64,000 nucleotides of DNA from Phenylobacterium sp. (GTDB taxonomy: Bacteria > Pseudomonadota > Alphaproteobacteria > Caulobacterales > Caulobacteraceae), in contig NZ_JAUXSP010000015.1 of NCBI RefSeq assembly GCF_030679875.1, positions 1 through 64,000 of the forward strand, written 5' to 3'. Positions 52,266 to 60,555 of the stretch are shown here, piece by piece (within the stretch, counting starts at the first letter, position 1; each line of letters starts with the position of its first letter). The position numbers were made by a program, and so were the translations under genes. The notes under the pieces were generated by a model, which was not told where the DNA came from, did not search any database, and worked only from the letters and a program-made list of their open reading frames with translations.

Positions 52266-53414
52266 ATGGTCAGATTTCAGCTGGCGCGCGGTGGCGTGCT
52301 CGGGACAATCGACGCGTTCAGCGATCAAGCCAGACAGGAGCTCGCCCGCAGGGGTGGAGAGGCTCAGGCTGCCGCTGAGCGAGCGTTTCGTCGCGCTCAA
52401 GAGGCCGCGAACGACGCGGCCGTTCGGCTGCAAGAGAAGGTTGCCCGCGCCCAGGCGCAACTCGATCTGGCACCTAAGCCGGCTGTAAGGCGACAGCCAT
52501 CCGGCGGGTCGCCACGACCAACCGGCCAATCTTTTGCATCCCGGGTGGAGTCTAATCTGGATGGTAGCGCGGCCGCGAAAGCCGTAGCGGGCCACCTGGT
52601 GCAACAAGGCGCCATTCCGGTCGGCCTTTTGAGAAGTGGCGCTCTTGCAGTCGAAGGATTGGCCAACGCCGCCGTGTTTGCGGTCCGAGTTCGGCACCCT
52701 GTACTAGATAGATTGTTGAGCCCTCCCGGTGGGACTGCGGGCGAGCAATTTGGGAACGCCGCAGGTCGAGGGCTCGAATACGTTGCCCGGGGAGTCAATG
52801 ACCCTAGGATAGTTATCAAGGACGCGCGGGGTCTCGGCCATAAAATGTGGCTCGATCTGGCCCCCAGTGCGACGCCGGTGGCGCCGACGTTGAGGGAAGA
52901 ACTGCAGCGCCGACTCGACATCGGGCTGAACCAGGGCGGGCTAGTCTTTGATGTGGGTTCTCTCGCTTTTGGCGGTCCACTCGCCAAGAGCACAAAGATC
53001 CTTGGGGCGGTTAAAGCCTCCCCTGTCGAGAAGTATCTCGCACAGGGATTCGCGCCGGCCCAGGCCGCCCACTTGGCAAAGCCTTACCCGCAGCGAAACA
53101 AGGGTCACCACGCTGTCGCACGACGGTGGAAGCTTCCGGCAGTCTTTTCCGAGAGCGAATTCAATATTTTAAGGCCACCCGGCATTACACGGGGCGACTT
53201 CTACGAACGCCATTTCGAGGTTGACCCTCATTTCCATGGGACGAAAGTACTCAACGGCGGCTGGAGCGGAAAGAAGCTTGGCTTGAAACGGCATGGCCAA
53301 CTTGGCCGCATCTGGTACGGGACACCCGAGCCTCTGAAGGCTCGGGTGGGCGGGCTTGGCGCGGCGACGGGATCGACCATACAGTCAGCGGAAGGCGAGG
53401 AGGACGCACGGTGA
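52266..53414 (+). CDS. Candidate polymorphic toxin with Tox-GHH-like HNH nuclease C-terminus
   Basis: A 382-residue protein. Residues about 15-70 form a charged coiled coil (QARQELARRGGEAQAAAER), followed by a Pro/Arg linker, a helical middle (125-260) and a C-terminal domain of about 100 residues starting KGHHAVARRW (GHH 280-282), then ESEFNILRPPGITRGDFYERH, VDPHFHG and LGLKRHGQLGRIWYGTP. The GHH plus later Asn and His residues fit the HNH/endonuclease VII superfamily toxin domains (Tox-GHH type). No signal peptide or known secretion tag is visible. Start ATG 52266 (GGGG upstream) or GTG 52212. Its last four bases overlap the next, small acidic gene, as in toxin-immunity pairs. Base composition is lower in GC than neighbours. 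Confidence 0.6.
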   Translation: MVRFQLARGGVLGTIDAFSDQARQELARRGGEAQAAAERAFRRAQEAANDAAVRLQEKVARAQAQLDLAPKPAVRRQPSGGSPRPTGQSFASRVESNLDGSAAAKAVAGHLVQQGAIPVGLLRSGALAVEGLANAAVFAVRVRHPVLDRLLSPPGGTAGEQFGNAAGRGLEYVARGVNDPRIVIKDARGLGHKMWLDLAPSATPVAPTLREELQRRLDIGLNQGGLVFDVGSLAFGGPLAKSTKILGAVKASPVEKYLAQGFAPAQAAHLAKPYPQRNKGHHAVARRWKLPAVFSESEFNILRPPGITRGDFYERHFEVDPHFHGTKVLNGGWSGKKLGLKRHGQLGRIWYGTPEPLKARVGGLGAATGSTIQSAEGEEDAR

Positions 53415-53827
53415 AGATCAGGCCGTTTGCAGAGTTCGAAACTGAACTGCCCTATGACGGCGTCGAGGGCGACGAGTCTGTTGATTTCGAAGAGATTGTG
53501 CCTGCCGGCCAGAACATTGCCGAAGCCTGGGCCACAATCCTGAGGCCGCTTGGATATGAGGTCTCGGGGCCTATTCAGGACGATCATGGTTGGCGGCTCA
53601 ACGTCAGGGACGGCCGATACACCTATGAGCTATTCATCGCCCGTGTGTTTGAGAATGAATGCCATCTCCACGCCAAGGAAGCGTTCGGACTCTGGAGAAG
53701 CAAGAATTTCCCGACATTCTTGGCCCAGCTGAATTCAGCGTTGAACGCCGATCCTCGCTTCAGGAACATAGGCTGGTCCGGCTCCCTCAATGACCGGACC
53801 ACGACGCCTACGCCCGTCGTAGAATGA
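53411..53827 (+). CDS. Candidate immunity protein
   Basis: A 138-residue acidic protein starting at GTG 53411 inside the stop of the toxin-like gene (GTGA). It starts MKIRPFAEFETELPYDGVEGD and has a compact alpha/beta pattern ending in a helix (FPTFLAQLNSALNADP) and a Thr/Pro-rich tail. No signal peptide, so it would act in the cytoplasm, as needed to neutralise a nuclease. I do not recognise its family; the role rests on size, charge, overlap and position. Confidence 0.55.
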   Translation: MKIRPFAEFETELPYDGVEGDESVDFEEIVPAGQNIAEAWATILRPLGYEVSGPIQDDHGWRLNVRDGRYTYELFIARVFENECHLHAKEAFGLWRSKNFPTFLAQLNSALNADPRFRNIGWSGSLNDRTTTPTPVVE

Positions 53828-53884
53828 GTGCGTGACCCGCCGGCCCCGCTTGCAAAGGCGGGGATCGGCCGCCCTACTGTCTCC

Positions 53885-54727
53885 ATGAGCGAAGACAGCA
53901 TCCGAGACCGTTCCCGCCGCACCCTTGAGCGCGCCCAGGCCCGATACGAGGCCGATCCCTCCCTGGCCAACACCGTCTGGTACGGGCGAGTGCTGGGATT
54001 CCGGTATCGGATCGAGGAAGCCATCGCGGTGTTCAGTGAAGGCCTGGAGCGGTTTCCAGACTCCTTCGAACTGCTGCGTCAGCGGGGGCATCGCTATTTG
54101 TCCACGAGGCGCTTCGTTGAGGGCAAGGCTGACCTCGCCCGCGCTGCGGACCTGATCGAGGGCATGGCCGAATGGATCGAGCCCGACGGCCCAGACAATG
54201 AACTGCCCGTGCCGCCCACCAGCATCCAGTTCAACACCTGGTACCATCTGGCGCTGGCCCACTACCTGCTTCGCGAGTGGGATGGGGCCGAAGCGGCCTA
54301 TCGCCAGTGCCTCACGTGGGTACGCGAGGATGACTATGACGGGCTGACCGCCTGCCACGACTGGCTCTACATGACCCTGCGCCGTAAGGGCGACGAGGCG
54401 GCGGCGGCGCTCGTGCTGGAGACCGTTCCCGAGGGCCTGGCCGACGAGGCCTTCGTCGAGGGGCCGTCCTATTACCGTCGCCTGCGGATGTACCGGGGCG
54501 AGCTGGCGCCGGAGGACCTGCTGAGCCCCGACAAGGGCTCCCAGGTGATCCATGATCTAGAGACCATCTACGCCACCCAGGGCTACGGGGTGGGCAACTG
54601 GTATCTCTACAATGGGGAGGTCGACCGGGCCCGCGAGGTCTTCGAACAGATCCTGCAAGGCCGCAGCCGCTTCGCCTTCGGCTACATCGCCGCCGAGCTT
54701 GACCTGCGCGAAATGGCGGAGGGTTGA
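53885..54727 (+). CDS. TPR-like repeat protein, unknown function
   Basis: A 280-residue cytoplasmic protein of helical repeats: pairs such as [58 protein letters not shown] and [26 protein letters not shown] have TPR periodicity (W-LG-Y-A-F-A-P pattern), about five repeats. It would act as a scaffold or binding protein. ATG 53885 is 58 bases after the candidate immunity gene; GC content returns to the genomic level here, so it is probably not part of the accessory insert. Confidence 0.75.
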   Translation: MSEDSIRDRSRRTLERAQARYEADPSLANTVWYGRVLGFRYRIEEAIAVFSEGLERFPDSFELLRQRGHRYLSTRRFVEGKADLARAADLIEGMAEWIEPDGPDNELPVPPTSIQFNTWYHLALAHYLLREWDGAEAAYRQCLTWVREDDYDGLTACHDWLYMTLRRKGDEAAAALVLETVPEGLADEAFVEGPSYYRRLRMYRGELAPEDLLSPDKGSQVIHDLETIYATQGYGVGNWYLYNGEVDRAREVFEQILQGRSRFAFGYIAAELDLREMAEG

Positions 54728-54768
54728 ATCTCAGTCTGGCTGGGGTTCGCCCCGCATGCGATCTGGCG

Positions 54769-55168
54769 CTATGCCAGAGGGATCAGCTTGGTCCGACTGA
54801 AGTCGACGCGGCCGAGAAGGTTTTCCGCGAGTTCAGGGGTCTGAGCGACCGGAATGGGGTAGCTTTCCGACAGATCGCGACCGGCGACAACGTTGTCGGC
54901 CCAGTCCTGCGCGATCGCGCAGTAGAGCCGCAGCGCAAGAGCCGGCGTCGGCGTGTCATCCGTCTCGAAATGCATCGACGGCAGATTGCCGACCACAACC
55001 CAACGCTCGGCGTCTTCGAGCCTCGCACCGGGTTCGCGCCGGGCGAGGAAGAGGTCGTAGGGAACCTGGGGGAAAGGAAACGAGGACCCACAGAGCGGCC
55101 ATCGCTCGAATCACGGTGGCGATTCCCCGCCAGCGCTCAAACAGGAAGCGGGAAAGGCCCCGCCTCAT
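54769..55168 (-). pseudogene. Uncharacterised gene interrupted by a one-base insertion
   Basis: ATG 55168 opens [14 protein letters not shown] then [14 protein letters not shown], after which a run of five C (five G on the plus strand, 55068-55072) breaks the frame. With four C the reading continues [38 protein letters not shown], then [19 protein letters not shown] and [17 protein letters not shown] to a stop at 54769, a coherent 132-residue protein. The restored sequence has one N-terminal amphipathic/hydrophobic part and an acidic helical C-terminus. Family not recognised. The break in a homopolymer may be a sequencing error, a real pseudogene or slippage. Confidence 0.65.
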
Positions 55169-55214
55169 GGGCCGTTTCTGCGTCTCGGGAGAGATTGACG
55201 ACGCTCTGGGCCGG

Positions 55215-55304
55215 TGGCGGTGAGAGAGGGATTCGAACCCTCGATAGAGTTTCCCCTATACACGCTTTCCAGGCGTGCGCCTTCAACCACTCGGCCACCT
55301 CACC
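55215..55304 (-). tRNA. tRNA-Ser (anticodon GGA)
   Basis: A 90-base class II tRNA with encoded CCA. The acceptor stem GGTGAGG pairs with TCTCACC, followed by discriminator G and CCA (55217-55215). The anticodon arm CACGC-CTGGAAA-GCGTG shows anticodon GGA (55270-55268), decoding UCC/UCU. The variable arm is long, as in serine tRNAs, and the T-loop reads GGTTCGAATCC. It is placed between the broken gene and msrA. Confidence 0.97.
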
Positions 55305-55442
55305 ACACCGGTCGGGGGCGGCCCCCCGGCGGAAGGGCGTCTATATAGCGAGGTGGGCGCTCGGGGCAAGCGGCCCTGTTCGTCTGACCTGTGGCGTCCT
55401 ATCTGTAGGAACAAGAGCCATCCCTATCCGCCCGAGGTCGCC

Positions 55443-56093
55443 ATGTTGTTCCGCAAGCCCGCTGAGATGCCCACGGCGCAGACCGCCCTGCCCGGCCGAG
55501 GCCAGCCGATCCCCACCGCCGAGACCCATTTCGTCAACGGCCAGCCCCTGCAGGGACCCTATCCTGAGGGCTCAGAGGCCGCCGTCTTCGCCATGGGCTG
55601 TTTCTGGGGGGTCGAGCGCCTGTTCTGGCAGATCCCCGGCGTGCATGTGACCGCCGCTGGCTATGTGAACGGCTTCACCCCCAATCCCACCTATGAGGAA
55701 GTGTGCAGCGGGCGCACCGGCCACACCGAGGCGGTGCTGGTGATCTTCGATCCCCGCATTGTGACCTATGAGCAACTGCTGAAGGTGTTCTGGGAAGGTC
55801 ACGATCCGACACAAGGCATGCGCCAGGGGGGCGATGTAGGCACCCAGTACCGGTCGGGCGTCTATGTGGCCAACGAGGCTCAGGGCGCTGCCGCGGCCGC
55901 CAGTAAGGGCGTCTATCAGCAGGCCCTGTCGGCCAAGGGTCTGGGGCCGATCACCAGCGAGATCGTCGAGACCGGCCCCTTCTATTTCGCCGAGGACTAT
56001 CATCAGCAGTATCTGGCGAAGAATCCGGGGGGCTATTGCGGCATCGGCGGCACAGGCGTGACCTGCCCCATCGGGACCGGCGTCGAGGCGTGA
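55443..56093 (+). CDS. msrA: Peptide-methionine (S)-S-oxide reductase MsrA
   Basis: Repairs methionine-S-sulfoxide in proteins. A 216-residue protein with active-site [11 protein letters not shown] (Cys53), the conserved [29 protein letters not shown] split over residues 72-100, and C-terminal [12 protein letters not shown] supplying resolving cysteines. The 45-residue N-terminal extension ([10 protein letters not shown]) is usual in the longer alphaproteobacterial form. GAGGTCGCC precedes the ATG. Its stop overlaps the start of the next gene by four bases (GTGA). Confidence 0.96.
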   Translation: MLFRKPAEMPTAQTALPGRGQPIPTAETHFVNGQPLQGPYPEGSEAAVFAMGCFWGVERLFWQIPGVHVTAAGYVNGFTPNPTYEEVCSGRTGHTEAVLVIFDPRIVTYEQLLKVFWEGHDPTQGMRQGGDVGTQYRSGVYVANEAQGAAAAASKGVYQQALSAKGLGPITSEIVETGPFYFAEDYHQQYLAKNPGGYCGIGGTGVTCPIGTGVEA

Positions 56094-56437
56094 GCCCCCA
56101 GGCCATGGAAGCCGTGGCTCTCGCCCTGCCGGGCGCTACCCTCAGCATCCAGTGGGGCGAGGCCCATGTGATCAAGGTGGGCGGCAAGATCTTCGCGATC
56201 ATCGCCGCCGATGGGGGTCTATCGTTCAAGGCCTCTGACATCGCCTTCCAAGCGCTTGTGGAGGGCGGTCAGGCCCGGCCGGCGCCCTATCTGGCCCGGG
56301 CCCGGTGGGTTCGGTTTGATGATCCCTCAGTTCTTGAGCCACAGGACATCGCTGACTGGCTGGCCCAGGCCCATGCCCTGGTCGTCAAAGGTCTGACACG
56401 CGCGCAGCGCCAAGCGCTGAGCCCTACCCAAAGCTGA
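56090..56437 (+). CDS. MmcQ/YjbR family protein
   Basis: A 115-residue protein starting at GTG 56090 in the msrA stop codon, so translationally coupled to it. The order [61 protein letters not shown] and [13 protein letters not shown] is that of the YjbR/MmcQ fold (CyaY-like, proposed DNA-binding). Molecular role unknown. Confidence 0.88.
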   Translation: MSPQAMEAVALALPGATLSIQWGEAHVIKVGGKIFAIIAADGGLSFKASDIAFQALVEGGQARPAPYLARARWVRFDDPSVLEPQDIADWLAQAHALVVKGLTRAQRQALSPTQS

Positions 56438-56523
56438 GATCACGGCCCCTCCCCAGGCGCCGGGGAACATGCTTTGCTCAGCATGGAATATTGAAAACCA
56501 CAATCTCAGGGTGCAAGGCGGCC

Positions 56524-56982
56524 TTGTCTGACCCCCCTGACTCCGCCCCCTGGACACCCCCCTGGCCGCGGTGGCTCAACCTGTCCTGGTTGCGCTGGAT
56601 CGAACCCTGGGCTCGGCTCGTGACCCGACTGGTGGTGGGCGCCTATCTGGTGTGGAACGTCTGGTCGGCCCTGACCACCCCTGGGGCCATCTGGGCCCTC
56701 GCCGGGGCCCAGTCTGCACAAGGGGTCCTCTGGTCAGAGCTCGCGGTTCGGATCGCCGTCTACGTCCAGATGGCCTGTGGCCTGGCCTTCATCGCCGGCC
56801 TGCTCACCCGTTGGGCCGGCCTGGTCTGCGCCATAATGTTCACCATCACCGCGGTCTTCGCGCTGCGGAGCGACGGACTGGACGCAGCCATACCGGCTGT
56901 GCTGCTGGCCCTGATCGGTCTGGGCATGCTGGCGCGGGGGCCCGGCCCCTTCAACCTGCGCGCCTTGCTGGTGGGCCGGTGA
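56524..56982 (+). CDS. DoxX-like membrane protein
   Basis: A 152-residue inner-membrane protein with four helices (about 38-58, 68-90, 92-115, 120-140). The pattern WARLVTRLVVGAYLVWNVW and VQMACGLAFIAGLLTRWAG is DoxX/DoxD-like. Start TTG 56524 with AAGG upstream seems best; TTG 56491 is an alternative. A CATGCT/AGCATG inverted repeat (56468-56485) lies just upstream. Functions in this family range from quinone-linked oxidases to unknown. Confidence 0.78.
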   Translation: MSDPPDSAPWTPPWPRWLNLSWLRWIEPWARLVTRLVVGAYLVWNVWSALTTPGAIWALAGAQSAQGVLWSELAVRIAVYVQMACGLAFIAGLLTRWAGLVCAIMFTITAVFALRSDGLDAAIPAVLLALIGLGMLARGPGPFNLRALLVGR

Positions 56983-56988
56983 ACCACG

Positions 56989-57747
56989 TCAGGCTGACGG
57001 GGTCTCCTCGATAGGCTTGGCTGAGGTGCGGCTGGCCTCGACCACGGGGGCGGTTTCCAGAATCTGCCGGATCTCGGCGATGGCGTGGGCGGCGGCTGAC
57101 GCTCGCTGGCGCCAGACCAGCACCGCGACCGCGCCCAGGGTCGCGACGATGAAGGCCGTCGGGCCGAAAATCCAGCTGGCCGCCGCCAGGGCGAAGTAAT
57201 AGCCGCGCACCCCAGCATTGAAGGCTGAGAGGGCTGGGTTAAGCAGCCGCCCCGCCGCATCCCCGTAAACCTTCGACACCCCCGCAACCTCGTCCGGCGC
57301 CGCCCCGACCACCGCGATGGTGTAGTTGAGCTGGCGGATCGCCCAGATGAAGTCGAGCAGTCCCCGGGCGAGGGTCACCAGGACCAGGGCGATCTGCACC
57401 TCGAACAGCAGCCGGGTCGAGGTCTCGATCACCACCAGGCTGGACGCGCTGCGGAAGGCTGACTCACCGCCGAACAGCACCCCGGAGGCGCCGGCGATCA
57501 GGATCAGGTTTGACGAGGCGAAGAAGGAGGCGGAATTGATGGTGTGCCCCAGGAGCTGGCTGTCCATCAGCCGACTTTCCCGCCGCGCCATGGCGCCCAT
57601 CCAGGCCGTCCGGACCACCGCCATATCGAGGTTGATCATGTGCCGTCGTCCGAGCGCGGCCTTGACCAGGGGCTCATAGGCCAGCCACGCCACCGCGAAG
57701 ACGACGAGCGCGACAGTGTCCAGGGTCGAGAGCTGCAGGCCGAGCAT
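56989..57747 (-). CDS. DUF599 membrane protein
   Basis: A 252-residue inner-membrane protein with about four helices. The start TLDTVALVVFAVAWLAYEPLV, the central MINLDMAVVRTAWMGAMARRESRLMDSQLLG and SASFFASSNLILIAG, and RQLNYTIAVVGAAP are typical of DUF599. Function unknown. It starts ten bases after the stop of the MHS-type transporter, so both form a minus-strand operon. Confidence 0.85.
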   Translation of the reverse strand: MLGLQLSTLDTVALVVFAVAWLAYEPLVKAALGRRHMINLDMAVVRTAWMGAMARRESRLMDSQLLGHTINSASFFASSNLILIAGASGVLFGGESAFRSASSLVVIETSTRLLFEVQIALVLVTLARGLLDFIWAIRQLNYTIAVVGAAPDEVAGVSKVYGDAAGRLLNPALSAFNAGVRGYYFALAAASWIFGPTAFIVATLGAVAVLVWRQRASAAAHAIAEIRQILETAPVVEASRTSAKPIEETPSA

Positions 57748-57757
57748 GGGTGGGGTC

Positions 57758-59092
57758 CTAGTCCTCCAGGATACGGCTATGGCGACGGCTGTCGCGGAGC
57801 AGGAGCGAGGTGATCAGCCCCACCCCCATGATGGCCGAGACATAGATGTAGAAGGCGCTTTCCATCCCCTCGCCCTTGAACCCCAGAGCCACGGCCTCGG
57901 CGGTGCCGCCGAATACGGCGTTGGCCATGGCGTAGGGGAGCGCGACACCGAGCGCCCGCACATGGGCGGGAAACAGCTCGGCCTTGGTCACGGCGCTGAC
58001 CGATGTATAGCCGGCGATGATGACGATCAGGACCACCATGAGGGCGAAGGCCATCAGCGGCTCTGTGACGCCGGCCATGGCGGTCATGATCGGATAGGTC
58101 AACAGCATCCCGGCGCCGAAGGTGAAGGCCAGGTTGGTCCGCCGGCCCCACTTGTCCGACAGCCAGCCAAACAGGGGCAGGATAAACAGATAGACCACCA
58201 GGGCGGCGGCCGTGATGTTGGTCGCCGTCTCCTTGGTGAAGCCAGTGGTGTTGACCAGGAACTTCTGCATGTAGGTCGTGTACGCATAGAAGGCGAGCGA
58301 GCCGCCGGCGGTCAGCAGGAAGATGGCGGTGGTCTCCCAAGGATGATGGGTGAACAGCATCATGGTCCGCGCCCGCTCCGCGCCAGAGGCCTGAGCGTTC
58401 TTGAACGAGGCGCTTTCCTCCAGGCCTCGACGGATCCAGAACACCACCACGGCCAGCAGGGCCCCGATGACGAACGGAATGCGCCAGCCCCAGGACTCCA
58501 GGTCCTCGGTGGGCATCACCCGCTGCAGGAGCATCAGGATGCCCAGGGCGAGGAGCTGGCCGGAAATCAGGGTCACGAACTGGAAGCTGGACCAGAAGCC
58601 GCGGCGCGTCTTGCCCGCCATCTCAGACAGGTAGGTGGCGCTGGCGCCATATTCTCCGCCCACCGAGAGGCCCTGCAGCAGGCGAGCCATCAGGAGAATG
58701 GCCGGGGCGGCGACGCCAATCATCGCATAGTCGGGGATGATGGCGATGATCCCTGAGCCCGCGCACATCATGGCCACCGACAGGCTGAGCGCGGCCTTGC
58801 GGCCGGCCCGGTCGGCATAGAGCCCCATCAGCCACGCGCCCAGGGGCCTGGCGAGGAAGCCGATGGCGAACACCGCCGCGGCCTGCAGAAGTTGCGAGGT
58901 CGGATCGCCTGAGGGGAAGAAGTGCGGTGCGAAATAGAGGGCGAACGACGAATAGGCGAACCAGTCGTACCATTCGACAAGATTGCCAGCCGAGCCGCCG
59001 GCGATCGCCTTCAGCCTCTGAAGGGGCGTGAGCCCCGGCACAAGCAGGCCAGGCGGGGCCTGTGAGTCCGCGCCTGTTTCCGTCGCGCTCAT
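57758..59092 (-). CDS. MFS transporter of the MHS (KgtP/ProP) family
   Basis: A 444-residue 12-helix symporter. MHS marks are GSAGNLVEWYDWFAYSSF in helix 1, motif A LYADRAGRKAAL, and LQGLSVGGEYGASATYLSEMA before helix 5; the second motif A is GWLSDKWGRRTNL. Likely a proton symporter for a dicarboxylate, 2-oxoglutarate or a compatible solute. It is the first gene of a two-gene unit with the DUF599 gene. Confidence 0.9.
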   Translation of the reverse strand: MSATETGADSQAPPGLLVPGLTPLQRLKAIAGGSAGNLVEWYDWFAYSSFALYFAPHFFPSGDPTSQLLQAAAVFAIGFLARPLGAWLMGLYADRAGRKAALSLSVAMMCAGSGIIAIIPDYAMIGVAAPAILLMARLLQGLSVGGEYGASATYLSEMAGKTRRGFWSSFQFVTLISGQLLALGILMLLQRVMPTEDLESWGWRIPFVIGALLAVVVFWIRRGLEESASFKNAQASGAERARTMMLFTHHPWETTAIFLLTAGGSLAFYAYTTYMQKFLVNTTGFTKETATNITAAALVVYLFILPLFGWLSDKWGRRTNLAFTFGAGMLLTYPIMTAMAGVTEPLMAFALMVVLIVIIAGYTSVSAVTKAELFPAHVRALGVALPYAMANAVFGGTAEAVALGFKGEGMESAFYIYVSAIMGVGLITSLLLRDSRRHSRILED

Positions 59093-59141
59093 GCCGTCCC
59101 CCCCAGCCCCGTCGTGAGGAGCGGGATGCTAGGGAGGTGCG

Positions 59142-59181
59142 GCCGCCAGCGGAAGCCCTCTTGAGGCCTGACGCTGGCGGC
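59142..59181 (-). terminator. Hairpin downstream of the DUF3309 gene
   Basis: GCCGCCAGCG (59142-59151) and CGCTGGCGGC (59172-59181) are perfect ten-bp arms around a 20-base loop that itself contains GCC/GGC. It is downstream of the DUF3309 stop on the minus strand and upstream of the MHS transporter. No T-run. Confidence 0.4.
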
Positions 59182-59197
59182 GGCTAGCGGCTTGACG

Positions 59198-59356
59198 CTA
59201 GATTCGACCCATCAGGACCAGGATCAGCACGACCACCAGGACAAGGCCCAGGCCGCCAGAAGGGAAATAACCCCAGCTACGGCTGTGGCCCCAGGTCGGC
59301 AGCGAGCCAACCAGCGCGATGATCAAAATGATCAGGAGAATTGTGCCAAGCGACAT
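59198..59356 (-). CDS. DUF3309 small membrane protein
   Basis: A 52-residue protein: MSLGTILLIILIIALVGSLP, then the family's TWGHSRSWGYFPSGGLGLVL and a second helix ending MGRI. DUF3309 proteins are two-helix inner-membrane peptides, common in alphaproteobacteria and frequently part of the general stress regulon. The perfect EcfG-type promoter just upstream (59410-59434) supports this. ATG 59356 gives the standard start; further upstream frame is not conserved-looking. Confidence 0.9.
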   Translation of the reverse strand: MSLGTILLIILIIALVGSLPTWGHSRSWGYFPSGGLGLVLVVVLILVLMGRI

Positions 59357-59409
59357 GTTCAGTGTTCCCGCCTCAAGAGCGCACCCCAGCGGGCGCTCGC
59401 GGCAGAAGG

Positions 59410-59434
59410 AACGGTGGCGCGCAGTCAAGGTTCC
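59410..59434 (-). promoter_or_regulatory. EcfG/SigT-type promoter of the DUF3309 gene
   Basis: Minus strand GGAAC (59434-59430), 16 bases, CGTT (59413-59410), an exact match to GGAAC-N16/17-CGTT. The predicted start point is about 45 bases before ATG 59356. Confidence 0.75.
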
Positions 59435-59488
59435 GCTTGCCGCCGCCAAGGTTCAGTAACGCGGGGCTCGACCGCTCCGGATTGGCGC

Positions 59489-59896
59489 CTAGTCGGCGGC
59501 GTCAGCCGTGTGCATGGCCGAGTCCTTCTCCTTGACCCCCAGGGCGTAGAGTCCGCCGATGAAGGCCCCCTTGATGCGGGGCAGCAGGATCAGGGTGGCC
59601 GCGGTCAGGGGCGCAAGGGTTGCGACCAGCACAAGCGCGACGGGCGCCTGCCAGATGAAGGGAAACAAAAGCAGCGGCGCGACAATGAGATGACCGACGA
59701 TCAGGATCGTAAAATAGGCCGGGCCGTCATCGGCCGGATACTGGGCCAGATCATGCCCACAGGCGGGACAGGCGGCCTCCACCTTGAGATAGCGCCAGAA
59801 TAGCTTGCCTTCGCCGCAGGCAGGGCATCGGCCCTTGAGGCCCCGGTTCAAGGCGGTCAGGAGGCCGGGGCGCTGGGGCGTGTTCATGGGCTCCAT
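59489..59896 (-). CDS. DUF983 zinc-ribbon membrane protein
   Basis: A 135-residue inner-membrane protein of the DUF983 family. Two CxxC pairs, RCPACGEGKLFWRYLK and ACPACGHDL, form a zinc ribbon in residues about 26-60; two helices follow (YFTILIVGHLIVAPLLLF and VALVLVATLAPLTAATLIL). Function unknown. ATG 59896 is used; ATG 59887 with GGAG three bases upstream is equally possible. A plus-strand intrinsic terminator lies just upstream. Confidence 0.88.
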   Translation of the reverse strand: MEPMNTPQRPGLLTALNRGLKGRCPACGEGKLFWRYLKVEAACPACGHDLAQYPADDGPAYFTILIVGHLIVAPLLLFPFIWQAPVALVLVATLAPLTAATLILLPRIKGAFIGGLYALGVKEKDSAMHTADAAD

Positions 59897-59930
59897 ATGC
59901 GACCGCCCCGCCGCGGATGGAAGGGCGACC

Positions 59931-59952
59931 AAGCCGCACACGGCGGCTTTTT
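59931..59952 (+). terminator. Plus-strand intrinsic terminator with no plus-strand gene
   Basis: AAGCCGC (59931-59937), loop ACACG, GCGGCTT (59943-59949), followed by T residues to 59952. It is a good rho-independent terminator on the plus strand, but all annotated genes around it are on the minus strand. It may end an antisense or small RNA arising within or near the DUF983 gene. Confidence 0.5.
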
Positions 59953-59968
59953 CATCCCCTGGTCTGCT

Positions 59969-60106
59969 CTAGCGGCTGACCTCTTCGGCGGTGTTCTTCA
60001 CCGCAGTTCCAGCCGCCTGCATGTCGCGGCCGACCCCGGCCACCGTGTTGCAGGCCGAGACCAGCAGCGCCGCCGCCATCGCAGCCATGATCAACACCTT
60101 GCTCAT
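59969..60106 (-). CDS. Entericidin-like lipoprotein
   Basis: A 45-residue entericidin A/B family lipoprotein: MSKVLIMAAMAAALLVSAC with lipidated Cys19, then NTVAGVGRDMQAAGTAVKNT and AEEVSR, the conserved amphipathic part. Entericidins are small envelope lipoproteins linked to stress or programmed lysis; role here unknown. ATG 60106 gives the family-standard N-terminus. Confidence 0.9.
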   Translation of the reverse strand: MSKVLIMAAMAAALLVSACNTVAGVGRDMQAAGTAVKNTAEEVSR

Positions 60107-60200
60107 GTAAGGTCGCGCTCCGTTCAGACTTGGCCCCATGGCCAGGCTTTGCGTCGATCTAAGCCGGGCCATGGCCGGCGATCAACGGAATTGAGCCTTC

Positions 60201-60386
60201 TCAGCCCGCGCTTTCGTCCACCACATCGGCGTCAGGCGCGTTTTTCTTGATCGATTCGATCATGTTCTTCGCGCTGGCCTTGGCGGCATAGCCCTCGGAC
60301 GAAAACATGATCTCGCCGTTGGAGGCCCGGAAGCGGACCCGGAACTCGCCAGCCTTGTCTTTGAAGATCTCGAACTTGTAGGCCAT
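60201..60386 (-). CDS. YegP-family (DUF1508) protein
   Basis: A 61-residue protein with the DUF1508 pattern KFEIFKDKAGEFRVRFRASNGEIMFSSEGYAAKASAKNMIESIKKN given in pieces: single repeat of the four-strand/one-helix YegP unit. GGAGGG lies five bases before ATG 60386. Cytoplasmic; molecular function unknown, sometimes stress-induced. Confidence 0.92.
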   Translation of the reverse strand: MAYKFEIFKDKAGEFRVRFRASNGEIMFSSEGYAAKASAKNMIESIKKNAPDADVVDESAG

Positions 60387-60555
60387 GTCGCCCTCCCAGC
60401 GGCGCTTGATGCGCGCTGCGGCCAAGCTTGCCCCGCAAAGACCCCGCGGGCAACTGCTCTGGACGCTCGGCTCAATGGCGCCATTGTGAGGCTCAGCGGA
60501 CGCCCATCAGGGGGCGAGGCCTCCGCAGCTCAGACCAGCCCCCGGGGAGACGCCC

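Noticed and set aside
52104..53827. Prophage remnant or transposon
   Set aside because: No integrase, transposase, terminal repeats or structural phage genes; only the lower GC and the two-gene cassette are seen.
55402..55430. EcfG promoter before msrA
   Set aside because: GGAAC is followed at the right distance by CGCC, not CGTT.
54724..55650. 308-codon plus-strand frame from the TPR gene end into msrA
   Set aside because: It reads through the tRNA-Ser gene and the start of msrA in the wrong frame.
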